From Microgenomates group bacterium GW2011_GWC1_46_15 (GTDB lineage: Bacteria > Patescibacteriota > Microgenomatia > UBA1400 > UBA12028): a stretch of 40,172 nt of DNA. Under the pieces are notes generated by a model that did not search any database, was not told the origin of the DNA, and was given only the letters and a program-made list of their open reading frames with translations. The position numbers and the translations under genes were made by a program. The stretch covers positions 380,895-421,066 of the forward strand of contig LCLX01000001.1 in the NCBI GenBank assembly GCA_001002285.1, given 5' to 3'. Below are positions 34,128 through 40,172 of the stretch, in pieces; positions within the stretch are counted from its first letter, which is position 1; each line of letters opens with the position of its first letter.

Positions 34128-37100
34128 AAACTACCTCGTTTGGGTTTGGTCCGAAAATTTTTCAAGAAACTCACCGTACTGAGTACAATTGTTGGGCTCC
34201 TTTTTCAATCATTTATTCCCACAGTGTTATTGGCATATCCAGCTCCGGTTGCTGCTATTGAAATGGCCGTTTCTCCTTCTGTTTCTTTACAGTATGACAG
34301 TGGAGCACATACGTTTGCACTTGATGTGTTTGGTGTCTCTAAAACGTCATATACATTGACGTATCAACACGATGGCGGAGTTACAGAGGCGGTTGAGGGG
34401 ACTATTGATGCCTCGAGTGATGTTGCCCATGCTTCACTGTATGCAGGGACATGTTCAACGGGCGGAGTATGTGTTCCACACGATGTACAAAGCGGAACGA
34501 TCCATGTTGATGCACTCTATGGCGATACGCAGTCGTATATGTACGATGAAAACTTCTCGTTCAACAATGGTGTGTTCTGGAATGAACATGACAGAGTGTA
34601 CACCACACCAAAAGTTGAACTTAATAAAACATATGTTGCTCCACAAAACGGCGCGGTTACTGTTACATTTACTTCTTTGCCAACGAACCCCGGAACGCTT
34701 TCCATTCAAGAACTTACGTTAACCGAGGAACAAAAACTTCAGCTTGGTGCGATAAGCGACAAAGCCTACGACATTACTTCAACCATGGCAGATGGAACGT
34801 TTACCTACACACTCACCCTGCCGGTGCCGGATCTTGGAGAAAACAGCGATACGCTCAGCGTAGCGTCCTCCGAAGACGGTCAACGTTTTGAGAACGTTGC
34901 GGAAACCCAGCAAACTTTTCATGAGGAGAAGCAGGAGATTGAGGTTCGCAGTCTTGATCACTTTACAGTTTTTGTGATCCGCGACCCATCGGCTTCTGGA
35001 GTTGACGGAGCGGGAGGGTCCTGGGTGAATCCCGGCAATGTCTACGTCTCCGACAACGCGCGGGCCACTGTTCTGCTGAATCTTGGAGCAACCTCGGAAA
35101 ATCTTCTTGCGACGGGGTTTGGGTTGTCTGTCCCAGGAACGGCGGTCATTGAAGGCGTGGAGGTGATGATTGAAAAAAGTGTGAATACATCGAGGACAAA
35201 CGCGAGCAAAGATTCGCTTGTAAACCTTATTGTTGGTGGAGTAGTTGTTGGAAACAACAACGCGGGAGCGAGTTATTTTAACAACACGACCGATGCGGTA
35301 ACAACATACGGATCGTCAAGTGATCTGTGGGGATTAACGCTCACACCAGCGCAAGTAAACTCGGGTGACTTCGGGGTTGCATATGCAGCGCAGCGCCATC
35401 CGTCGGGAAGCAGTGATCAGCGGGTGCGCGTTGATCACATGCAAGTAAAGGTGTACTACAACACACCGCCAACAATAACAATAACATCACCGGATGGCGG
35501 CCAAATCTACCAAGGCGGGTCAGCGCAAGATATTACATGGAACGCAAATGACGTGGATGCAGGGGCATTGTTAAGTGTGGCATTAGAATATACAACGGAT
35601 GGAAGTACATACACACCCATTGTTTCCGGATTGGCGAACGTGGGAAGCTATACATGGACTCTTCCGGGGGAAACTTCACAGACAGTGCGTGTTCGTGCAA
35701 CGGTAAGTGACACAGAAGCTACGGCAAGCGATGATTCAGATGCCGATTTCATTATTGATACTACTGCGCCAACGATGACATACGATGGCCAATCGCCAAT
35801 ATCGAATGCGTATGGGTGGAATAATACTTCGGTTACATTAAGCTGGACATGTTCAGACGCAACGTCAGGCGTCATAAATGGAACAGTAACGGAAACGCTT
35901 TCGGGAGAAGGGGAAGATCAATCGGCAACGGGTGTGTGTACAGACAATGCGGGGAACTCGTCTTCGGATACACAAAACGGCATTGATATTGATTTGACTG
36001 CACCCACAGGCTTGGGGACTCCTACTTCGGACGCCGCCACAAATCCGACAAACATTAACATCATTACGTGGACGTGGGCAGTCCCAGATTCTTCAATCTC
36101 AACTCTTCAAAAATACCTCTGGAATCTCTCGAAAACATTGTTCGGTATCGTCCAGTCTGGTGATACAACGTCCGACAGTGTTACAACAACGATTGTTGAG
36201 GGAGATGGGGAGTACGCGTTCGACGTCCAGGCTGTAGATAAAGCAGACAACACAACTGCCGTACTTACCTCTGATAGTGTCACACTTGACCAAACAGGTC
36301 CGGTCCTTCAATCGTTTTCTTCTCCAGAATCGGATGATATATATGGGCCGGGTTCGAGTATCGCCCTGGAGGCAAGTTATGATGAAACACTTGCCCCTGG
36401 AAGCACGATAACAATGGAGTTAGACAATGGTGTTTCCGTAACACTGGACTCGGTATCTGGAAACACACTGTCTGGTACGTATATTGTTGGCACAACGGGA
36501 AGCGGAGAAGATAGCGCGGATCTCACCGTTTCATCAATCTCTTCGGAGTCGGTGATGGATGCCTTGGGGAACACGCGCACCGACAGCGACTTGCCTGCCA
36601 GTAATATTGAAGACACAAGTGATCTTGAAATTGACACAACTGCGCCAACGAATCCCACACTGGACTCAACCAGTCATAGTATTTCTACATGGTCGAATGA
36701 CTCAACGGTTGATGTAGAATGGGACGGAGCAGGTGACTCGAGTGGTATCAATGGATACTCGTTTGAGTGGGACACGAACGCTTCCACGAATCCTGATACA
36801 ACACTTGAGCCTGCTGGAACGACAACAACGAGTCCGAGTCTCACTGACGGCGATTCGCATTATTTCCACCTGCACACAGAAGATGCTGTTGGAAACTGGT
36901 CAGATAACGCTGATCTTGGTCCGTTCTACATTGATCTCACCAAGCCTACGAGCACAATTTCTGATCCTGCAAACACTGGAACCGGATCTACGACCTACAT
37001 AAACAGCTGGGCCGGCGCATTGGGCGGCTCTTCTGCAGACACGCTCGCGAGTGTGAACTCGGACGTCAATCATGTTGATCTTTCAATCAGGCGCTCTTCA

Positions 37101-38345
37101 GATGGGTTGTACTGGGATGGTGTAGCTTGGGTTGCTGGCACCGAAACTACAACACGCGTAACAACAGCGGGCGCGCCGGACTGGACATACACATTGACCA
37201 GCCTAGTGGAGGATACCTACACAGTGACCTCGCACGCGGTTGATAACGCAACGAATGTTGAAGATTCGTATGTGCTCACGATTGTGTATGACCTTACATT
37301 ACCCACAGTTTCTTCGAGTATTTCACCCGCGACTCCAGATGGAGCAAATGATTGGTATCTGACTGAGCCAACAATTACTATTACTGGCGCGGATGACATT
37401 CTCTTAAATCATCTAGAGTATCAGTGGAACGGCACAAGTGGAGCATGGACAACGTATTCGGTACCGTTTACAACATTTGGCGAAGGCGGATACACCGTGT
37501 ACTTCCGTGCATTTGACGAAGCAGGAAATGTAAGTCTCGTTGGATCACGGTTGGTAAAGTATGACAAAACCGAGTTGGACAATGGACCGTTGAATGTAAG
37601 CATTAGTCCAAATCCAACCGGCGGTTCCACGGCAACCGTAAAATGGGATGCGGCAAAAGACAACGTTGGCATTTCCAAGTATGAAGTTCAGTGGACGTTG
37701 AATGGCAGTTCGACAGGATACACAGATACGGTAGGATCGAATATCCGCGAGCATGTGATTACCAACTTAACAGAAGGCACATGGACCGTCCGCGTGCGCG
37801 CGTTTGATGACGCCGGACACAATAAAGACGCGACGATCAATGAAGTTGTTGACCGCACCGCCCCCGTAGCCCCAACCCTGAGTTTGACAGGAACGGGTAC
37901 GGGAACAGCAAGCCTCGCATGGAATACAGTTGCGGACGCAACGGACTACATTATCTGGTACGGCGTGACCACGGGAACGTATATTTATGGCGCACGTGTT
38001 GGTAACGTGTCATCGTATACAGTCCAAGGTCTTGGCGCGGGAAGCTACTTCTTTATCGTCCGCGCGGTTGATGCTTCAAATAACCAGAGTGCAAACTCAA
38101 ACGAAGTTTCAACGGGAGCGATTGCAGGGGCGCCTGGAGTTCAGCCTGGAGCGCCAGCGCAGGGATTTGCGCCTGAGGTGCTTGGTAAGACAACAACAGA
38201 AGAGGCAACACCATCACCCTCGCCGACTCAGCTAGGCTCAATTGAAGGTGCACAGACAAACGATTGGGAATGGCTCTGGTGGCTGACACTCACGCTTCCG
38301 GTTGGCGGGGCTCTCTACTTCCTTCTCCGCAGACGAGTGATATAA
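34125..38345 (+). CDS. Large secreted, membrane-anchored Ig-like repeat surface protein
   Basis: A 1406-residue protein with a GTG start. A Sec signal-like N-terminus ('KFFKKLTVLSTIVGLLFQSFIPTVLLAYPAPVAA') is followed by about 300 residues of novel beta-rich sequence. A module from about residue 300 ('WVNPGNVYVSDNARATVLLNLGA') comes next, then a 'GGQIYQGGSAQDITWNA' segment resembling Ser/Thr-rich surface (Kre9/KNH-like) domains. About eight Ig/fibronectin-like units follow, their borders marked by repeats such as 'IDTTAPT', 'IDLTAPT', 'LDQTGP', 'IDLTKPT', 'YDLTLPT' and 'VDRTAP' near residues 544, 622, 721, 836, 935, 1054, 1145 and 1242. After a Pro/Thr linker, a single helix 'WLWWLTLTLPVGGALYFLL' and RRR tail would anchor it in the membrane. 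There is no LPXTG. It is probably an S-layer-like or adhesion protein and a plausible carrier of the glycan made here. Confidence 0.88.
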   Translation: MKLPRLGLVRKFFKKLTVLSTIVGLLFQSFIPTVLLAYPAPVAAIEMAVSPSVSLQYDSGAHTFALDVFGVSKTSYTLTYQHDGGVTEAVEGTIDASSDVAHASLYAGTCSTGGVCVPHDVQSGTIHVDALYGDTQSYMYDENFSFNNGVFWNEHDRVYTTPKVELNKTYVAPQNGAVTVTFTSLPTNPGTLSIQELTLTEEQKLQLGAISDKAYDITSTMADGTFTYTLTLPVPDLGENSDTLSVASSEDGQRFENVAETQQTFHEEKQEIEVRSLDHFTVFVIRDPSASGVDGAGGSWVNPGNVYVSDNARATVLLNLGATSENLLATGFGLSVPGTAVIEGVEVMIEKSVNTSRTNASKDSLVNLIVGGVVVGNNNAGASYFNNTTDAVTTYGSSSDLWGLTLTPAQVNSGDFGVAYAAQRHPSGSSDQRVRVDHMQVKVYYNTPPTITITSPDGGQIYQGGSAQDITWNANDVDAGALLSVALEYTTDGSTYTPIVSGLANVGSYTWTLPGETSQTVRVRATVSDTEATASDDSDADFIIDTTAPTMTYDGQSPISNAYGWNNTSVTLSWTCSDATSGVINGTVTETLSGEGEDQSATGVCTDNAGNSSSDTQNGIDIDLTAPTGLGTPTSDAATNPTNINIITWTWAVPDSSISTLQKYLWNLSKTLFGIVQSGDTTSDSVTTTIVEGDGEYAFDVQAVDKADNTTAVLTSDSVTLDQTGPVLQSFSSPESDDIYGPGSSIALEASYDETLAPGSTITMELDNGVSVTLDSVSGNTLSGTYIVGTTGSGEDSADLTVSSISSESVMDALGNTRTDSDLPASNIEDTSDLEIDTTAPTNPTLDSTSHSISTWSNDSTVDVEWDGAGDSSGINGYSFEWDTNASTNPDTTLEPAGTTTTSPSLTDGDSHYFHLHTEDAVGNWSDNADLGPFYIDLTKPTSTISDPANTGTGSTTYINSWAGALGGSSADTLASVNSDVNHVDLSIRRSSDGLYWDGVAWVAGTETTTRVTTAGAPDWTYTLTSLVEDTYTVTSHAVDNATNVEDSYVLTIVYDLTLPTVSSSISPATPDGANDWYLTEPTITITGADDILLNHLEYQWNGTSGAWTTYSVPFTTFGEGGYTVYFRAFDEAGNVSLVGSRLVKYDKTELDNGPLNVSISPNPTGGSTATVKWDAAKDNVGISKYEVQWTLNGSSTGYTDTVGSNIREHVITNLTEGTWTVRVRAFDDAGHNKDATINEVVDRTAPVAPTLSLTGTGTGTASLAWNTVADATDYIIWYGVTTGTYIYGARVGNVSSYTVQGLGAGSYFFIVRAVDASNNQSANSNEVSTGAIAGAPGVQPGAPAQGFAPEVLGKTTTEEATPSPSPTQLGSIEGAQTNDWEWLWWLTLTLPVGGALYFLLRRRVI

Positions 38346-38359
38346 CACGAACTACAATG

Positions 38360-39334
38360 CTAAGTATTTAAAAAACGTTTGTAATACTCAATTGTCTTTT
38401 TTAATCCCTCTTCGAATGAAATTTTTGGTTCCCAGCCTAATATCGTTTTTGCCTTCGTAATATCTGGCTTCCTTCGCACTGGATCATCGCCGGGCATAGG
38501 CGTAAACACGTACTCGCTTGTTGCGCCGGTAATCTTTTTTACAGCCTCTGCAAGCTCAAGCACGGTTGTTTCATTCGGATTCCCGAGATTGACTGTTTCA
38601 CCTTTTGCCCTGTCAACAGAACCCAGAAGCAAGAATCCGCGAATTAAATCATCAACGTAGCAGAACGACCGCGTTTGTTTGCCGTCGCCATAAATCGTCA
38701 TCGGTTGATTTTTGATTGCCTGTTGGAAAAAGTTGATGGTGACGCGCCCATCTCCAAGACTCATCCGCGGACCATGCGTATTAAAAATGCGGGCGATACG
38801 GACATTCATACCGAAATTGCGGGCATGTACGCCGCAGATCGTTTCACCAAACCGTTTGCCTTCGTCGTAGCATGAACGGACACCATTCGGATTGACGTTT
38901 CCCCAGTAACTCTCTTTTTGCGGATGCTCCAGCGGATTTCCATATGTTTCAGAGGATGAAGCATAGATGAATCGTGCGGATGGCGCGTGAGCTACAAGAT
39001 ACTGCAGAATATTGTGCGTTCCCATTGAGTTCACGAGGTATGTTTCTACGGGGTGTTTTTGATAGTGTGGCGGGCTTGCGGGAGAAGCAAGATGGAACAC
39101 AGCATCGGGAAGAAATCCGCTTGGCAAGTATGCCTCCGGCGAAGTAATCGCATCGGCTTCCACAAACGTAAACTGCTGATTTTTGCGCGCATCAGAAAGA
39201 TTTTCTTTGTTTCCGGTGATGAAGTTATCTACGCCAAGCACCGTTGCGCCAGCTTGAAGAAGCGCATCACAGAGATGGGAGCCTAAGAACCCGGCGGCAC
39301 CGGTCACAAGAACGCGGAGGTTGGTGTATTCCAT
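38360..39334 (-). CDS. uxs: UDP-glucuronate decarboxylase (UDP-xylose synthase), extended SDR
   Basis: A 324-residue enzyme. The cofactor motif is 'RVLVTGAAGFLGSHLCDALLQAGATVLGVDNFITGNKENL'. The UXS signature is very clear: 'FIYASSSETYGNPLEHPQKESYWGNVNPNGVRSCYDEGKRFGE', with the catalytic Thr/Ser-Glu and YxxxK. 'RIARIFNTHGPRMSLGDGRVTINF' and 'TIYGDGKQTRSFCYVDDLIRG' follow. It converts UDP-glucuronate to UDP-xylose in the cytoplasm. No UDP-glucose dehydrogenase is recognised in the window, so UDP-glucuronate must come from elsewhere unless WecC has wider specificity. It runs tail-to-tail with the surface protein, 14 bases apart, and has a separate -10-like box just before its start. Confidence 0.93.
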   Translation of the reverse strand: MEYTNLRVLVTGAAGFLGSHLCDALLQAGATVLGVDNFITGNKENLSDARKNQQFTFVEADAITSPEAYLPSGFLPDAVFHLASPASPPHYQKHPVETYLVNSMGTHNILQYLVAHAPSARFIYASSSETYGNPLEHPQKESYWGNVNPNGVRSCYDEGKRFGETICGVHARNFGMNVRIARIFNTHGPRMSLGDGRVTINFFQQAIKNQPMTIYGDGKQTRSFCYVDDLIRGFLLLGSVDRAKGETVNLGNPNETTVLELAEAVKKITGATSEYVFTPMPGDDPVRRKPDITKAKTILGWEPKISFEEGLKKTIEYYKRFLNT

Positions 39335-39340
39335 GGGGAT

Positions 39341-39349
39341 ATCTTAGCA
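39341..39349 (-). promoter_or_regulatory. Extended -10 element before uxs
   Basis: On the minus strand TGCTAAGAT ends six bases before the uxs ATG at 39334, the same spacing and nearly the same sequence as the element at 25739. No good -35 is visible. A 7-bp inverted repeat begins in the same place. The start point would fall at or next to the ATG. Confidence 0.5.
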
Positions 39350-39366
39350 TGAAACCTGTGTTTCAT
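39349..39366. repeat. Inverted repeat in the uxs upstream region
   Basis: ATGAAAC and GTTTCAT form perfect 7-base arms around a CTGT loop. The element lies between the end of the Nudix gene and the uxs -10-like box. There is no T-run after either arm, so a terminator is unlikely, and an operator or chance palindrome is possible. The remaining bases of the 58-base gap show nothing else. Confidence 0.45.
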
Positions 39367-39392
39367 ACCTCAGTGATTCAATGAATTTAAAA

Positions 39393-39902
39393 TCATCCCA
39401 CAAGAAAATCCTCAACATATTTCTTGAGCGTAGCGTACTGTAATGAGAAAACTTTATTGGGGTATCTATCCAAAAAATCCTTCAACTCAGTCAAATCTAG
39501 CCACCGTGGATCCCGAGCCTCTTTGATATTCATCTTTACCTCACCCACCACCTCACATCGAAATACAAACCCATACCAAGGTAAACCGCCATTCGTAGAC
39601 AAAACCTGCTGACACAAGTAGGGACGAAAAGCGAGCGATCGATCTCCTTTCCGATTTTCCATCACATCAGTTATAACATCGTCTAGAATATGCACAACCC
39701 GTAAACCAGTTTCTTCAAAAACCTCTCTTTTTAGAGCATCATACACATTTTCATAAGATTCTATCCCACCCGCTGGTATCTCAAGTGTGTCTACATAATA
39801 AGGAGAACTGGTAGGTTTATTTCGTGTTTGAACAAACACCTGCCTTTTCCCATTATGGGTGCGCTCCAACAAGGCTGACACAACTATTCGAGGTTGATTC
39901 AT
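39393..39902 (-). CDS. Nudix hydrolase
   Basis: I set the start at ATG 39902, preceded by AAAAGGG at good spacing. The track start at 39923 is a TTG. The protein has 169 residues. The Nudix box is complete: 'GGIESYENVYDALKREVFEETGL' fits G-x5-E-x7-R-E-U-x-E-E-x-G-U, with the metal-binding glutamates present. Before it, 'RIVVSALLERTHNGKRQVFVQTRNKP' is the first strand pair. Members cleave nucleoside diphosphates linked to another moiety, such as ADP-ribose, dinucleotides or nucleotide sugars. The substrate cannot be told from the box. A nucleotide-sugar clean-up role is conceivable from context but not shown. Confidence 0.92.
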   Translation of the reverse strand: MNQPRIVVSALLERTHNGKRQVFVQTRNKPTSSPYYVDTLEIPAGGIESYENVYDALKREVFEETGLRVVHILDDVITDVMENRKGDRSLAFRPYLCQQVLSTNGGLPWYGFVFRCEVVGEVKMNIKEARDPRWLDLTELKDFLDRYPNKVFSLQYATLKKYVEDFLVG

Positions 39903-39903
39903 T

Positions 39904-40119
39904 TCAATATCCCTTTTGTGCAAGCAATCTCATAAATGTTGCAGGCACACCATTCCACTTCTCCTGCCTATCTTGCAAGTTCAGTATACCCCACCGCATC
40001 GTTTCACAAAGCTGTTTCGCAAACCGACAAGTCCAAACACGCCGCAAATGCCCCTCTTCCTCTTCATCAATGACCAAGGGGCTAGTAAACTTAAAGCGGT
40101 ATAATAAGCCGCAATGTCT
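39904..40119 (-). CDS. Possible small ORF upstream of the Nudix gene, start unclear
   Basis: On the minus strand a 71-codon open frame ends in TGA one base before the Nudix ATG, a spacing typical of coupled genes. It is not in the ORF track because it has no early ATG. Its sequence ('RRVWTCRFAKQLCETMRWGI', 'WNGVPATFMRLLAQKGY') looks protein-like rather than low-complexity. A TTG near codon 16 is the only reasonable early start, with no clear ribosome-binding site. A short ATG frame 'MKTLRLIIPL' in another phase begins at 40123, so a frameshifted or decayed gene is possible. Alternatively this is only the leader region of the Nudix gene, where a TATACT box lies at 39988-39983. Function unknown. 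Confidence 0.35.
   Translation of the reverse strand, partial: RHCGLLYRFKFTSPLVIDEEEEGHLRRVWTCRFAKQLCETMRWGILNLQDRQEKWNGVPATFMRLLAQKGY
40100..40105 (+). promoter_or_regulatory. Consensus -10 box upstream of the last gene
   Basis: A perfect TATAAT lies eight bases before ATG 40114. A transcript starting about seven bases after it would have a leader of only one to three bases. No convincing -35 box is present at the expected distance. Confidence 0.55.
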
Positions 40120-40172
40120 TCATTAATCAATCTAAATAAGTATTACAAACATTCTCACATTTCGAAAGCTAA
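40114..40172 (+). CDS. Start of an unidentified gene, truncated at the window edge
   Basis: An open frame 'MSSLINLNKYYKHSHISKA' begins at an ATG eight bases after a perfect TATAAT and runs off the end of the window. Only 19 residues are visible, too few to assign a family. The well-placed promoter box is the main reason to accept it as a gene. It is divergent from the Nudix gene. Confidence 0.5.
   Translation, partial: MSSLINLNKYYKHSHISKA

Noticed and set aside
34372-34722. 116-residue plus-strand ORF in the start of the surface protein
   Set aside because: Overlaps the signal-bearing frame of the large protein; Met/Arg-rich shadow.
35750-37870. Tandem DNA repeat or CRISPR-like array in the surface protein gene
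   Set aside because: The module borders repeat at protein level only (D-x-T-A-P-T); spacing varies from about 78 to 119 residues and the DNA is not identical between copies.
38346-38359. Terminator between the surface protein and uxs
   Set aside because: Only 14 bases separate the genes and no stem was visible.
1-40172. Recoded TGA (Gly in some CPR lineages)
   Set aside because: TGA ends many genes exactly at ATGA junctions, and no conserved motif needs read-through of TGA.

Overview
The window is one large surface-glycan locus, followed by a very large predicted secreted surface protein and a few small enzymes. Genes are tightly packed with ATGA, TAATG or few-base junctions. TGA is an ordinary stop, so the standard bacterial code applies. 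Base composition is moderately AT-rich. The Lys-rich proteins, many polytopic GT-C-like proteins, absence of outer-membrane assembly genes and the large Ig-like surface protein with a C-terminal membrane anchor suggest a Candidate Phyla Radiation (Patescibacteria)-type bacterium. That placement is an inference, since no taxonomic marker gene is present.

Layout. (1) <3-19056, plus strand: about 20 genes that look like one transcription unit. It opens with a truncated RmlD-like reductase, GT4 glycosyltransferases, SAM methyltransferases and the WecB/WecC pair (UDP-ManNAc, then UDP-ManNAcA). A more AT-rich middle follows (alpha/alpha-toroid protein, methyltransferases, a GT-B-like surface carbohydrate protein, a NodB-like deacetylase). 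It ends with an eight-gene block, 11877-19056: Gfo/Idh/MocA oxidoreductase, NeuA, PtmA-like SDR, NeuB, NeuC, hexapeptide acyltransferase, DegT aminotransferase and UDP-GlcNAc 4,6-dehydratase. Together these match a legionaminic-acid-type nonulosonate route to a CMP-activated sugar. (2) 19035-29362, minus strand: membrane and export half, with a GT-C-like protein, Wzm/Wzt ABC exporter, WaaE-like GT2, two more GT-C-like proteins, a methyltransferase and a Wzx-type flippase. (3) 29408-34051, plus strand: GT2 and GT4 enzymes that each seem to carry an inserted domain, then another GT-C-like membrane protein. (4) 34125-38345, plus strand: a 1406-residue secreted protein with about eight Ig-like modules, behind the best consensus promoter in the window. 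(5) 38360-39906, minus strand: UDP-glucuronate decarboxylase, a Nudix hydrolase and a possible small ORF. (6) 40114 to the edge: the start of a plus-strand gene behind a perfect TATAAT.

How it works together (inference): nucleotide sugars (UDP-ManNAc, UDP-ManNAcA, a CMP-nonulosonate, UDP-xylose) are made in the cytoplasm. They are assembled by at least five soluble glycosyltransferases and modified by several methyltransferases. The product leaves through Wzm/Wzt and/or Wzx and may be further modified outside by GT-C enzymes. The adjacent Ser/Thr/Asn-rich surface protein is a reasonable candidate for the glycan's carrier or neighbour. No tRNA, rRNA, CRISPR array, insertion sequence or clear intrinsic terminator was seen, and no gene-free stretch exceeds 300 bases.
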